A stretch of 64,000 nt of DNA from CPC320 sp002336405 (GCA_949372595.1 CASIAN010000028.1:6759-70758); one strand, 5' to 3'. Counted from the stretch's first letter, positions 51,068 to 61,359 are shown. Translations and numbers: made by a program. The notes: generated from the sequence alone by a model not told the origin.

Positions 51068-51968
51068 TCAAAACTCCCGCTGCGGCCCCTGTCAGCCTGC
51101 CAGACGTGTGCCTTGGCGCCACCAAAGTTCCTGGCCCATCGACGTCTCGGCGGCTTTTGCTGCGCAGCACCCGCAAAAATTTTAACCGTTCGTAATCGGC
51201 TGCAAGCCGCACCCTTAGGCGGCCACCGGGATCTTTTGCAACCTGACCAATCAACAACCCGGGGGGGAAGACTTTGCCATCACCGGAGGAGACGATACGG
51301 TCGCCGGGACGCACCAGTTCGGGATTTTCGATGAAATCGATTGGTGGCGCCAATGTATTGTCTCCAACGATTAAAACGGATTGACCGGAGGGTTCGATGC
51401 TGGCGGGGATGCGGCTTGAGGCATCCGTCAACAAAATCACCCGGCTGCTTTTTGCGCCAACACCTGAGATGCGGCCAACAAGACCCAACCCGTCCATCGT
51501 CGCCCAGCCATCCAGAATGCCGTCTCGTGCGCCGACATTCAGCAGCACAGATTGACGGAACGGCGAGCCACTATCGGCGAGCACCACCCCGGTGACGCGG
51601 GTTAGGTCTGGGTCAAGCCGAACTTTGTTAAGGTCTAATAGGCGTGCATTTTCCTGTTCGAGTTGCAGGGCAGCCTCTTTCCAGGATTTCATCTGCTGTA
51701 ATTCGCGGCGCAGTTCCTGGTTTTGCTCATACAAATTTTGATAACTTTGAAAATTCAGCGCCAGTTCCGTTATCGCCATAACCGGTGCCATCGCCCAGGT
51801 GAAACTGGGCATGACGCGGTCAATGACATGAGAGCGAAAGCGCTCGACCCGCGGGCTATCGATCCTCCAGACCATAAAAACACCCAGCAGACATAGAATA
51901 ATCACCGCTTGCAAAATGCGCCTGAGCGGTCGGGTAAACTCATCCGATTGTCTTAGGTCTTGGGGCAT
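51060..51968 (-). CDS. mreC: Rod-shape-determining protein MreC
   Basis: The 302-residue protein has one N-terminal membrane helix (ILQAVIILCLLGVFMVW), a coiled coil (NLYEQNQELRRELQQMKSWKEAALQLEQENARLLDL) and a periplasmic beta domain with DSGSPFRQSVLLNVGARDGI, GLVGRISGVGAKSSRVILLTDASSRIP and GDRIVSSGDGKVFPPGLLIGQV. It organises PBP2 at the side wall. It follows mreB by 30 bp. Confidence 0.94.
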   Translation of the reverse strand: MPQDLRQSDEFTRPLRRILQAVIILCLLGVFMVWRIDSPRVERFRSHVIDRVMPSFTWAMAPVMAITELALNFQSYQNLYEQNQELRRELQQMKSWKEAALQLEQENARLLDLNKVRLDPDLTRVTGVVLADSGSPFRQSVLLNVGARDGILDGWATMDGLGLVGRISGVGAKSSRVILLTDASSRIPASIEPSGQSVLIVGDNTLAPPIDFIENPELVRPGDRIVSSGDGKVFPPGLLIGQVAKDPGGRLRVRLAADYERLKFLRVLRSKSRRDVDGPGTLVAPRHTSGRLTGAAAGVLND

Positions 51969-51998
51969 GTTTGCTCCCTTTACAAAAAGGGCGTTTGA

Positions 51999-53045
51999 TC
52001 AGCTGTCATAATCGATGGCGTGACGCAGTTGGTCTTCGTATTCCAAGGCCCTGCCAGTGCCGAGCGCGACACAATTCAAGCTTTCTTCAGCAACCGATAC
52101 AGCCAAGCCGGTTTGTTCGCGAAGGGCAAGGTCCATATCGTGCAATAAGGCGCCACCACCCGTCAGCATAACCCCACGATCAACAATGTCAGCCGCCAGA
52201 TCTGGTGGCGTTGATTCCAGTGCCGTCATGACCGCTTCGCAGATTGCTTGTACCGGTTCGGTGAGCGCTTCTGCAATCTGCGCTTGGGTGACTTCGGTCT
52301 CTTTTGGAATGCCGTTGAGCAGATCTCTTCCCCGGATTTGCAGCGCTGCGCCGCGTCCGTCGTCGGGCATCCTTGCTGTGCCAATCGTGGTTTTTATCCG
52401 CTCCGCGGTGGCCTCTCCCACTAATAAATTCTGTTGTCGGCGCAGATAGCTGATAATCGCTTCATCCATCCTGTCGCCTCCTACGCGAACCGAGCGCGCA
52501 TAGACGATGTCTCCGAGTGACAGAATTGCCACTTCGGTGGTGCCGCCGCCAATATCGACAACCATATTCCCTGTAGGGTCGGTGATTGGCATGCCGGCGC
52601 CGATTGCGGCTGCGATCGGTTCGGCTATCAAACCGGCTTTGCGGGCGCCGGCACTGAGCACTGATTGACGAATCGCACGCTTTTCGACCGGAGTTGCGCC
52701 ATGCGGCACACAGACGATGATTTTGGGTTTGGAAAACGTGCTGCGCCGATGGACTTTTCGGATAAAATATTTGATCATTTCCTCTGCGACATCAAAATCG
52801 GCAATGACGCCCTCGCGCATTGGTCTAATTGCCTCAATACTGCCGGGCGTTCTCCCCAACATCAGTTTGGCGTCTTCCCCCACAGCCAGGACCCGTTTGA
52901 TACCGTCTTTGACATGATATGCGACCACCGAAGGTTCTGAGAGGATGACACCACGTCCTTTGACATAGACCAAGGTATTGGCGGTGCCGAGGTCAATTGC
53001 CATATCCTGAGAGAGCAGACCTCTTAAATTACCTAGTCCAAACAT
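51999..53045 (-). CDS. mreB: Rod-shape-determining actin-like protein MreB
   Basis: The protein of about 348 residues has the actin fold motifs MAIDLGTANTLVYVKGRGV (phosphate 1), VDIGGGTTEVAILSLG (phosphate 2) and a C-terminal adenosine motif MLTGGGALLHDMDLAL. MreB filaments position the elongasome. The start at 53045 (MFGLGNLRGLLSQDMAIDLG) fits homologues; an ATG at 53069 would add eight residues. It is the first gene of mreBCD-mrdA-rodA. Confidence 0.96.
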   Translation of the reverse strand: MFGLGNLRGLLSQDMAIDLGTANTLVYVKGRGVILSEPSVVAYHVKDGIKRVLAVGEDAKLMLGRTPGSIEAIRPMREGVIADFDVAEEMIKYFIRKVHRRSTFSKPKIIVCVPHGATPVEKRAIRQSVLSAGARKAGLIAEPIAAAIGAGMPITDPTGNMVVDIGGGTTEVAILSLGDIVYARSVRVGGDRMDEAIISYLRRQQNLLVGEATAERIKTTIGTARMPDDGRGAALQIRGRDLLNGIPKETEVTQAQIAEALTEPVQAICEAVMTALESTPPDLAADIVDRGVMLTGGGALLHDMDLALREQTGLAVSVAEESLNCVALGTGRALEYEDQLRHAIDYDS

Positions 53046-53434
53046 AAGTTTATTTTCCAATCGGTTCATAACTTAAATTTCGCGTGGTTCAGGCGCGGCA
53101 TGACCAACTTATAGGCTTGGAACTCGCCGTTTAAAAGGAAAAGATCTTGTTGGTTGGTTATTGGTCTAAAGATTTTGCCGTGGTTCGGGAATGGGGTACG
53201 TTCGCCGCGTGATTAGAGCACAGCACCGCCGGGCGCTTCGACAGGGCAGTTGCAACTGCCAATGGAGTTTTTGAGCCGAATAAATTTCAAAATAATCTTG
53301 TGCAGAAGGAACTGGAAGAGTGTCTAGACCGCGCATTGGTCGGTTTCGCACGTTCTTAGGTCGGCTGGGTTGGGCATAAATATTGCGTTGGGGTACATCA
53401 AAGAGCGAGAGAAAAGTCATGGAGTCGGGTCAGG
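53046..53434. other. Divergent promoter region between mreB and the DMGDH-like gene
   Basis: About 390 bp without a supported gene. It must hold the mreB promoter on the minus strand and that of the FAD/GcvT gene on the plus strand. I looked for a riboswitch-like fold, such as for glycine, and did not recognise one. Confidence 0.45.
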
Positions 53435-55940
53435 ATGAAAACACATGTCAAAGCCTTGGTCGTAGGCGGCGGAGCCGTTGGAACCTCGATCGCATATCAT
53501 CTGGCAAAAGCCGGGTGGCAGGACGTGATGTTGCTGGAGCGCGATGAGCTGACTAGCGGGTCGACTTGGCATGCTGCAGGCTTGCTGCCGTATTTTAATA
53601 TGTCTTTTGCCACGACACATATTCATGATTATTCCATCAAATATTATAAGACCCTTGAGGCCGAAACCGGGCTCAACGCCGGCTTTTCTGTCGTCGGTAA
53701 TTTGCGTATGGCGCAGACTGACGCGCGCATGGATGAGTATATGGTCTATGCCACAACCGCTGAGACCTGCGGGGTGCCCTATGAATGGTTGTCGGCTGCA
53801 CAGACAAAAGAGCGGTATCCACTGCTGAATTGTACAGATTTAAAGGGGGCTATTTTTCATCCCACGGATGGCTATATCAACCCCGCAGATGTGACCATGG
53901 CAATGGCAAAAGGCGCGCGCCAGCGCGGCGTGGTGATTGAGCGCAAATGGCAGGTCGATGGCTATCATTGGACCGGCAGCGACTGGCAGGTCACCTGTAC
54001 CAAGATGACCGAAAAGGGTGGTAATCTTTTACCATCAGAAGAGCAGATCATCATCACCGCCGAGCATGTGGTGACTGCAACGGGCAATCACGCGCAGCGT
54101 ACGGCCAATCTTTTGGGTCTCAAGATACCGGCCATCCCGGTTGAGCATCAGTTCATCGTGACCGAACCTGATCCCGATCTTGTGGCTTGGCGCGCTGCCG
54201 GCCACCCCGAGCATCCGGTGTTGCGGGATGCTGATGCCAAATGGTATGTGCGCGAAGAGCGCGGCGGTTGGATTTTGGGCCCCTATGAGCGCAACGCGCC
54301 CGCACGCTTTGAATTTGGCGTGCCTGACAGTTTTCGCGCCGATCTTTTTCCGCTTGATCTTGAACGGATCGAAGAAGAATACATGTCGATGATCCACCGT
54401 ATTCCGTCCTCTGAAACAGTTGGCCTTAAGGATGATTTTAACGGACCGATCTGTTACACACCAGATGGTAATCCGCTGGTGGGCCCCGCCCCCGGGTTGC
54501 GCAATATGTGGCTGGCTGAGGGCTTTAGCTTTGGCATCACCGCGGCGGGCGGCACCGGGCATTATCTGGCTCAGTTGATGGTTGAGGGGGAGGCCGAGAT
54601 CGACATGGCTTCGCTGGATCCCAAACGCTATGGCCGTTGGATGACCACCGAATATGCGGCGCGCAAAAACGAAGAATCCTATGAGCACGTCTATATTCTG
54701 CACCACCCCGATGAGGAGCGGGCCGCATGTCGGCCCCTGCGCACGGCACCGGCCTATGACCGGCAAAAGGCGCGCGGCGCGCAGTTTGGCTGTGTCAACG
54801 GGTTCGAGCGGCCAAATTATTTTGGTCCGCTGGATGCGCCCGACACCTTTGATCATGACGCCCGCAGCTTTCGTCGTGGTGGTTGGTGGCAATATGCAGT
54901 GGATGAGGCACGCGCCATCCGCCAGGGTGTTGGTCTGATCGATGCCACTGCGTTCACCAAACACACCGTCAAAGGCCCTGGCGCGACGGCGTTTTTGGAT
55001 TGGTTCACCACCAATAAGTTGCCGCGTGTCGGCCGCATCAATCTCACCTATGCGCTGACCGCCCACGGCACCACGCGCACCGAATACACCATCGTGCGGC
55101 TGGCCGAGGATGAATATTACCTCGTCTCTGCAGGCGCTTGGACCGACTATGACAGCGACTACCTGCGCAAGGCGGTGGCCGACAAAATGCCTGAGTTTGG
55201 CGCGATTGAAGTGCAGGACGTCACCACCCAATGGGGCGTTTTTGCGATTGCGGGGCCAAAATCCCGCGAGGTTCTAAGCGCGGTGATCAAAGACGCTGAT
55301 CCCGCCAGCGCGCTGTCGAACAAGCGCTTTCCGTGGCTGTCGGCGCGCCAGATCGAATTGGGCATGTGCCCGGTCAATGCCATCCGCGTGGCCTATACTG
55401 GCGAGCTGGGCTGGGAATTGCACCACCCGATTGAAATGCAGAACTACCTTTTTGACCTGTTGGAAGCAAGCAGGTGCGCCGCATGGGATGAAGCTGGTGG
55501 GCGGACGGGCGCAAAACTGGCTGCGGCAGGAAAAATCATACCGCGCCTTTGGCACCGAACTGGGCCGCGATGCCACCCCGCTTGAGGCTGATCTGCCGCG
55601 CTTTGTTGATCTGGGCAAAGAATTTCACGGCAAGGCCGCGATGCAGGCGCTGGGCATCCGCTCGACCTGCGTGACGTTGTTGATCGACGGTCCGGACGAT
55701 GCGGATCCGTGGGGCCGCGAGGCGCTTTATACGGCAGACGGCACACGGGTCGGCCGCCTGACCTCGGGCGGTTATTCCGTGGCGTTCGAAAAATCCATCG
55801 GCATGGGCTATGTCAAGCCCGCGCATGCGGCGGTGGGCAGCAAGCTAAAGGTCAAAATCCTGGACCAGCTGTGGGACGCAGAGATTGTCGAAGACAGCCC
55901 CTACGACCCCAAAAACGCGGTTATTCGTGTGGATGGGTGA
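53435..55940 (+). CDS. Dimethylglycine/sarcosine dehydrogenase-like FAD-GcvT protein, one frameshift
   Basis: The reading frame has the DMGDH architecture. An N-terminal DAO-type FAD domain starts MKTHVKALVVGGGAVGTSIAYHLAKAGW (GGGAVG at 11-16) with STWHAAGLLP for FAD attachment. An FAO middle domain follows (NPLVGPAPGLRNMWLAEGFSFGITAAGGTGHYLAQLMVEGE), then a folate-binding GcvT domain (VGLIDATAFTKHTVKGPGATAFLDWFTTNKLP...GELGWELHHP) and a GcvT C-terminal barrel (GRLTSGGYSVAFEKSIGMGYVKP). The enzyme demethylates N-methyl compounds using tetrahydrofolate. At about 55463 one extra base (G in TTGGAAG) shifts the frame; without it the protein reads through to 55940, about 834 residues. All else is intact, so it is either a very recent mutation or a sequence error. 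Confidence 0.85.
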
Positions 55941-56091
55941 GGGGCAACAGCATTCTTTTGCGCCTTTATAAATAACCGTTTGCCACAACGAGGAGGACTT
56001 GTCTCACGGTTTGAAACCTTTGGGCGCAACTGCCTGAAGTGTCTGGTAAATGGTGCAAGCCCGCCAGTAGGGGGTTAGCGTTGCCCGCAGG

Positions 56092-56988
56092 TTAATGCTT
56101 GAAACAATTTTCTCTGTGCCAGGTAATAAATTCATGGCGGGGCCGCTCAGATGCTTTTGGGGGGACGATTAAACGGCCTGTGTCATTGATCATCGTCCGC
56201 ACGGCATTGGCGTCATTGGTCTGGCGCGAAATCAATATTTCAAAATCATTTGAGAGGCTTACAAGTCCTCTGTCAAACATCCAGTGAGCAGTGCCGGACA
56301 GGGCCATTCCATTCGTGATAATGTCTGGTCCATTGTACTCAACTGGACATATATGTGCGGCCTCGACTTCGGCCCTTCCTCCTCCATTGATCAGCCGAAG
56401 ACCTGTAATTGCACAGCGTTCTTCATAAGCGCGTAAAACAGTTTTTCGGAAATTTCGGTCTCTTACAGAGCGCATGGTCAGTTGCGCGATTCGATCTCGT
56501 GGTGGGATACTATACTTGGCTTGAGTGTCTTCAAAGCCAGTGTTGTGCGATATTTGATCGACCCGCGGTAGAATTTTATCTGGCTGGCTAAGCCCTAGTT
56601 CAATTATTCTTGCAAAATCTATCGGGGAAATGGGACGAACGGCCGCCTGTGCACGACCTGAGATGCGCCCATCTTCATTCAGAAGGCCCTGCTCAACAAT
56701 TTCATCCTGATTGCGAAATTGAACCGGGTCACCAAAATCTAGATAGCTGCCCTTTTCAATCAGGGCAAAGAACATGTTTTGATTTTCCGGATCACTGACG
56801 ATTTTCCGAACACGTGCCAGAGCGAAATAACCTTTGCTATTCTTGACCTTACTTGGCTCAAGATAAACTATCCAATCGCCTTCACATTGCCGTGCACGGC
56901 CTAGATACATTTTTGGAAATTGGTATTGTTCTGAGGGGACGTCGTTGTATGCTGAATCAGTTCTGTGGATGAATACACCAAATGCCAT
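56092..56988 (-). CDS. HNH endonuclease family protein
   Basis: The 298-residue protein (start MAFGVFIHR at 56988; an ATG at 57003 adds five residues) has an N-terminal half of unknown type with mixed strands. A C-terminal HNH domain follows: CAITGLRLINGGGRAEVEAAHICPVEYNGPDIITNGMALSGTAHWMFDRGLVSL. The pattern AH(I/L)xPV..NG...NGxxLxxxxHxxFDxGL is shared by HNH nucleases near restriction systems. No methyltransferase or other defence gene adjoins it. It is convergent with the DMGDH-like gene and stands apart from the sulfur island. Confidence 0.85.
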   Translation of the reverse strand: MAFGVFIHRTDSAYNDVPSEQYQFPKMYLGRARQCEGDWIVYLEPSKVKNSKGYFALARVRKIVSDPENQNMFFALIEKGSYLDFGDPVQFRNQDEIVEQGLLNEDGRISGRAQAAVRPISPIDFARIIELGLSQPDKILPRVDQISHNTGFEDTQAKYSIPPRDRIAQLTMRSVRDRNFRKTVLRAYEERCAITGLRLINGGGRAEVEAAHICPVEYNGPDIITNGMALSGTAHWMFDRGLVSLSNDFEILISRQTNDANAVRTMINDTGRLIVPPKASERPRHEFITWHRENCFKH

Positions 56989-57273
56989 AGAATAATTTCT
57001 CATATTTTGGATGAAGTGTAAGTCTGGTTAGGTCAGAGAGCAAGGATTTTAAAGGACCAAAAACCTGATGTTAAATGTTAGGGTGAACCAAGCTTCAATT
57101 CTTCTAGTTGATTATTTTTGCTTATTTATTATGCTGTTAGCTGGTGCTTTCGATCAACTCGCCACGCACCGTGAGCGCCACCATATTGGCGCGTGACAAG
57201 TTAACTAACTTCCACTAATTTGCGTTTCACTCCTGCAAATGTCCTGATCAGGCGGCAGCGCGATTATCACACC

Positions 57274-58491
57274 TCAAACTGTTGTGCGGGTCAGCCACTC
57301 GCGGCCTTTCAGCATTGCGCTCCAATACACTGTTGGCAGGATCGACTTTTTTAAAATCCAAGCCGAGCGCCGCGCCTGCGTCGAATCCCACGGGAAGGTC
57401 GGCATCACCTTGCCGCCATAGCCAAATTCCGCAAGGATGATCTTGCCGTTTTCCACCGTCAGCGGGCACGACCCATAGCCGTCGTATTTCGGCGCGACTT
57501 CGCGCCCTGCCAGTTGGGCAATGACGTTTGCTGCTACGATTGGCGCTTGTTTGCGCGCCGCGGCCATAGTCTTGGCATTGGGGGTTGAGGTCACGTCGCC
57601 GAGGCCGAAGATATTTGAGAATTTTGTATGCTGCAGCGTTGCGGGATCAACATCGACCCAGCCGCCTGCATTGGCAAGTGCACTGTCGCGAATGAAATCC
57701 GGCGCGCATTGTGGCGGACAGACGTGGATCATATCAAATTGACGCTCGATGATTTCTGGATCCGCGCCCTCTTTGGCCACTTTGAACCAAGCCGTCTTGG
57801 CAGCGCCGTCGATCCTGACAAGGTTGTGGCCAAAATCAAGGTTAATGCCGTATTTGTCGACATATTTCATCAGCGGCGGCACATAGGGCGCGCAGCCGAA
57901 CAGCACTGGACCGGCGTTGCAAAAAGACACATTCATGTCTTTCAGTTTCCCGGCCTTCATCCAGTGATCACATGACAGATACATGGCTTTCTGTGGGGCG
58001 CCCGCGCATTTGATCGGCATGCCGGGTTGGGTGAAAATCGCGTTTTTGCCTGCCATTTTCTGCACCAGTTCCCAGGTATAGGGGGCAAGATCATAGCGGT
58101 AATTCGAGGTCACGCCGTTTTCGCCGAGCGCGTCGTTCAAGCCCTCAACGGCCTCCCAATCCAGCTTAAGTCCGGCCGCGACGATTAACGTGGTATAGCC
58201 AATGACTGCACCGTCCCTCATGGTCACATTGTTTGTCTCGGGGTTGAAACTGATAACTTCATTTTTGATCCGTTTCACGCCAACAGGCCAGACGGCGCTC
58301 ATATCCCGACAGGTTTCGTCTTTTCCAAAAACGCCAGCACCGACCATTGTCCAACCCGGTTGGTAATAGTGTTTGTCCGCCGGCTCAATAACGGCAATAT
58401 CAAGCGATGTGTTTCTTTTGTGCAGGCTAGCTGCTGTTGCCAAGCCGGCAGCACCGCCGCCTATGATTAGGATCTGGTGTGAAATCGACAT
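57274..58491 (-). CDS. sqr: Type II sulfide:quinone oxidoreductase
   Basis: The 405-residue flavoprotein has the FAD motif ILIIGGGAAGLATAASL at residues 8-24. It resembles the type II SQR group that includes human SQOR. It carries the expected redox cysteines in PIKCAGAPQKAMYLSCDHW and GYGSCPLTVENGKIILAEF, the latter the C-terminal Cys, and GLGDVTSTPNAKTMAA. The enzyme oxidises sulfide, passes electrons to quinone and hands the sulfur to an acceptor such as glutathione. It is the last gene of the minus-strand set adh-pdo-sqr, 29 bp after the dioxygenase-like gene. Confidence 0.9.
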   Translation of the reverse strand: MSISHQILIIGGGAAGLATAASLHKRNTSLDIAVIEPADKHYYQPGWTMVGAGVFGKDETCRDMSAVWPVGVKRIKNEVISFNPETNNVTMRDGAVIGYTTLIVAAGLKLDWEAVEGLNDALGENGVTSNYRYDLAPYTWELVQKMAGKNAIFTQPGMPIKCAGAPQKAMYLSCDHWMKAGKLKDMNVSFCNAGPVLFGCAPYVPPLMKYVDKYGINLDFGHNLVRIDGAAKTAWFKVAKEGADPEIIERQFDMIHVCPPQCAPDFIRDSALANAGGWVDVDPATLQHTKFSNIFGLGDVTSTPNAKTMAAARKQAPIVAANVIAQLAGREVAPKYDGYGSCPLTVENGKIILAEFGYGGKVMPTFPWDSTQARRSAWILKKSILPTVYWSAMLKGREWLTRTTV

Positions 58492-58520
58492 AAGGGTTCC
58501 CCTGTTGAATTATGTTATAG

Positions 58521-59387
58521 TCAATTGATTGGAACTTTGAGATAGACACAGCCGGCCGGCTCGGCTGGCGGCAGATTGCCAGCGCGCATGTTAACCTGAA
58601 CTGCCGGGATGAAGAGTTTTAGCATGGAAAGCTGGGCATCGCGTGTTGTTCGAAAGGAGACAAATTCATCCTCTGTTTTTTGCCCCCCTACGTGAATGTT
58701 TCGGGCTTTTTGATCGGCCACAGTGGTTTGGCAACAAAACGCATCGCGCCCCGGCGCCTTGTCGTCATGGCACAAAAACAGCCGTGTCTGGGCGGGCAAG
58801 GCCAGAATTTTTTGAATTGACTGGTAGAGGTCTTTTGCAGACTCTCCATGAAAATCAGCTCTCGCTGTGCCAAAATCTGGCATGAACAACGTATCGCCGA
58901 TGAAAGCTGCATCGCCTATTAAATAGGTTACACAGGCAGGTGTATGACCCGGCGTGTGCATAACCTGAACGCTCATATTGCCAATGTCAAAACGCTCGCC
59001 GTCCTTAAAAGGGCGGTCAAACCGGCTAGCACTCATTTGAAAGTCAGTGTCTGTATTGAACACTTTGCCAAGCACTTTCTGTACTGCATCAATGTTTGAA
59101 CCGATAGCAACTTTTGCCCCGAAGCGCTGTGCCAGATAGGGTGCTGTGGACAAATTATCTGCAGGGACATGGGTTTCAATGACCCAATCCAACTGCCAGC
59201 CGTTTGAGATGACTTCCTCTGCAAGCATATCTGCATGCGCGGTATAGGTCTGACCGAAGGCCAGATCAAAATTCCAAATCGGGTCAATAATAGCACAAGT
59301 CGGAGAACTTGGATCTTTCACGATATAGCAGGCTGAGTTTGTGGCTTCATCAAAATAGCTGCGCACTTCAGGGGTAAGCAACGCCAT
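58521..59387 (-). CDS. Persulfide-dioxygenase-like MBL-fold protein with altered metal motif
   Basis: The 288-residue protein aligns well along its length with the Blh/ETHE1-like persulfide dioxygenases, which convert glutathione persulfide to sulfite and glutathione. The usual HxHxDH motif reads THVPADN: His73 is kept, but the second His is Pro75 and the last is Asn78, while Asp77 is kept. His148 (HTPGHTPACVTY), Asp165 (IGDTLFMPDFGTARADF) and His207 (CHDDKAPGRD) are present. For ETHE1 the iron ligands are the first His, the GHT His and the Asp, so an iron site could survive. The gene is otherwise full-length, without stops. It begins 3 bp after the adh stop. Confidence 0.83.
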   Translation of the reverse strand: MALLTPEVRSYFDEATNSACYIVKDPSSPTCAIIDPIWNFDLAFGQTYTAHADMLAEEVISNGWQLDWVIETHVPADNLSTAPYLAQRFGAKVAIGSNIDAVQKVLGKVFNTDTDFQMSASRFDRPFKDGERFDIGNMSVQVMHTPGHTPACVTYLIGDAAFIGDTLFMPDFGTARADFHGESAKDLYQSIQKILALPAQTRLFLCHDDKAPGRDAFCCQTTVADQKARNIHVGGQKTEDEFVSFRTTRDAQLSMLKLFIPAVQVNMRAGNLPPAEPAGCVYLKVPIN

Positions 59388-59390
59388 AAA

Positions 59391-60503
59391 TCAGAACTCG
59401 ACGACGGCGCGGATTGATTTGCCCTGATGCATCAGATCAAAGCCGTGATTGATCTCATCAAGGCTGAGTTTATGGGTGATCATCGGGTCTATTTCGATCT
59501 TGCCATCCATATACCAATCCACGATTTTCGGCACATCCGTCCGACCAGACGCCCCGCCAAACGCCGTGCCGCGCCACACCCGGCCCGTGACCAGTTGGAA
59601 CGGCCGCGTACTGATCTCGGCACCCGCCGGCGCCACCCCGATGATGATGCTTTCGCCCCATCCCTTATGGGCCGCCTCAAGGGCTGTGCGCATCACCGAC
59701 ACATTGCCGGTGGCGTCAAAGGTGTAATCTGCGCCACCACCGGTCAGCTCGACAAGATGGGCGACCAAATCACCCTCTACCTGGGATGGGTTGACAAAAT
59801 CGGTCATGCCAAACCGCTTGCCCATCTCGACCTTGCTAGCGTTCAGGTCAACCCCAACGATTTGATCAGCCCCCGCAAGGCGTAGACCTTGGATTACGTT
59901 CAACCCAATCCCACCCAAACCGAACACGATGGCGCGGCTGCCGATCTCGACCTTAGCGGTGTTGATCACCGCCCCAATGCCTGTGGTGACCCCGCAACCG
60001 ATATAGCAAATTTTATCGAACGGCGCGTCCTTGCGCACTTTGGCCAGCGCGATTTCGGGCACCACAGTGTGATTGGCAAAGGTCGAACAGCCCATATAGT
60101 GGTGGATTGGAGTGCCATCGAGCATTGAAAACCGGGTCGAGCCGTCGGGCAAGAGGCCCTGACCTTGTGTGGACCGGATCGATTGACACAAGTTCGTTTT
60201 GGGGTTCAGGCAATAGTCGCATTCACGGCATTCAGGCGTATAGAGCGGGATCACATGATCGCCAATCGCAAGGCTTGTCACGCCTTCGCCAACTTCGATC
60301 ACCACACCGGCGCCCTCATGGCCTAGTATCGCCGGGAAAATTCCCTCGGGATCATCGCCTGAGCGGGTAAACTCGTCCGTATGACACAGGCCAGTGGCTT
60401 TGATCTCGACCAGAACCTCGCCTTTACGGGGGCCGTCCAGGTTGACCTCCATGATCTCTAAAGGTTTTCCGGCTTCCAAAGCCACTGCGGCGCGTGTTCT
60501 CAT
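59391..60503 (-). CDS. adhC: S-(hydroxymethyl)glutathione dehydrogenase (class III alcohol dehydrogenase)
   Basis: The 370-residue zinc enzyme starts MRTRAAVALEAGKPLEIMEVNL. It has the catalytic-zinc motif ATGLCHTDEFTRSGDDPEGIFPAILGHEGAGVV and the four structural-zinc cysteines in PECRECDYCLNPKTNLC. The NAD region is AIVFGLGGIGLNVIQGLRLAGADQIVGVDLN. Class III enzymes oxidise the glutathione adduct of formaldehyde to S-formylglutathione. The start at 60503 follows GGAGG by 8 nt. It is the first gene of the operon divergent from iclR-mtoX, with 97 bp between the two starts. The usual next enzyme, S-formylglutathione hydrolase, is not in the window. Confidence 0.92.
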   Translation of the reverse strand: MRTRAAVALEAGKPLEIMEVNLDGPRKGEVLVEIKATGLCHTDEFTRSGDDPEGIFPAILGHEGAGVVIEVGEGVTSLAIGDHVIPLYTPECRECDYCLNPKTNLCQSIRSTQGQGLLPDGSTRFSMLDGTPIHHYMGCSTFANHTVVPEIALAKVRKDAPFDKICYIGCGVTTGIGAVINTAKVEIGSRAIVFGLGGIGLNVIQGLRLAGADQIVGVDLNASKVEMGKRFGMTDFVNPSQVEGDLVAHLVELTGGGADYTFDATGNVSVMRTALEAAHKGWGESIIIGVAPAGAEISTRPFQLVTGRVWRGTAFGGASGRTDVPKIVDWYMDGKIEIDPMITHKLSLDEINHGFDLMHQGKSIRAVVEF

Positions 60504-60600
60504 CGTGGGGTCCTCCAAGTTCATTTTTTATCTTGCTTTAAAAATAATTACATCTCAAGATATGGATCTAAGTCTCACAAAATGAAATATACAAGTCAAT

Positions 60601-61359
60601 ATGCATCTTGATCGATTGATAACATTACTGGAGCTAATTGCGGTTGCCGGCCGCCCGATTTCGCCAGCCGAACTTCTAAAGGCAACTGGTCTGCCAAAGC
60701 CCACGTGTTACCGGCTCATTCAAACGCTTCAGGATCATCGGTTGGTCGTGTCCCCCGATAACACGGGGAAAGTTGAGATAGGTGAACGGCTTATCCGCCT
60801 TGCCCTGTTAGGCAAAGCCGATGTGGATGTACGCAAGGCGTCCGCTCCGTTGCTGAAGGCAGCCGCGATTGAATTTAATGAAACGGTTTTTTTGGCACGG
60901 TTTCGCAATAGTAAGGTTGAAATTATTCATGTGGAAACGCCAGTAGACCCGGCGCGAGCTTTCATTCATCCTGGACTTGGCGAACGTCCGATGCATGCTT
61001 GTTCTTGCTCAAAAGCAATAGCCGCCTTTGCTGAACCCGAATTTCAAGAGTGTATCGTCTCTAAAAATCTTCGTCAGTACACCGACCATACAAAAACCTC
61101 GCAAGAGGACGTATACGCAGAATTTCAGAAAATAGCGGAACGCGGCTTTGCTGATTGTGATCAGGAAATTGATATGGGCATTGCCAGCGTTGCAGCGCCA
61201 GTTTCGATTGGCAATATTGGCGCAATTTTTAGCATTGGTGCCGTTGGACCAATCCGTCGTTTTGGACAGGCCTATAGAAACGAAATTGGTGTGAAGTTGA
61301 TTGAATTATCAACCCGCGTCAGTGGGGCCATTCAATTGTGTAATGTGCCAGAGACATAA
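60601..61359 (+). CDS. IclR family transcriptional regulator
   Basis: The 252-residue protein has the IclR winged helix (LITLLELIAVAGRPISPAELLKATGLPKPTCYRLIQTLQDHRLV) and a GAF-like effector domain with RAFIHPGLGERPMHACSCSKAIAAF, then FADCDQEIDMGIASVAAPV. It probably binds a small organic effector. Its position between the divergent adh-pdo-sqr and mtoX genes makes it the likely regulator of both sides; this is inference from gene order. Confidence 0.9.
   Translation: MHLDRLITLLELIAVAGRPISPAELLKATGLPKPTCYRLIQTLQDHRLVVSPDNTGKVEIGERLIRLALLGKADVDVRKASAPLLKAAAIEFNETVFLARFRNSKVEIIHVETPVDPARAFIHPGLGERPMHACSCSKAIAAFAEPEFQECIVSKNLRQYTDHTKTSQEDVYAEFQKIAERGFADCDQEIDMGIASVAAPVSIGNIGAIFSIGAVGPIRRFGQAYRNEIGVKLIELSTRVSGAIQLCNVPET

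Noticed and set aside
53046..53434. Possible glycine or folate-related riboswitch before the DMGDH-like gene
   Set aside because: No conserved core of a known riboswitch could be recognised by eye.
56092..57003. A restriction-modification system around the HNH nuclease
   Set aside because: No methyltransferase, specificity or helicase gene is adjacent; the nuclease stands alone.
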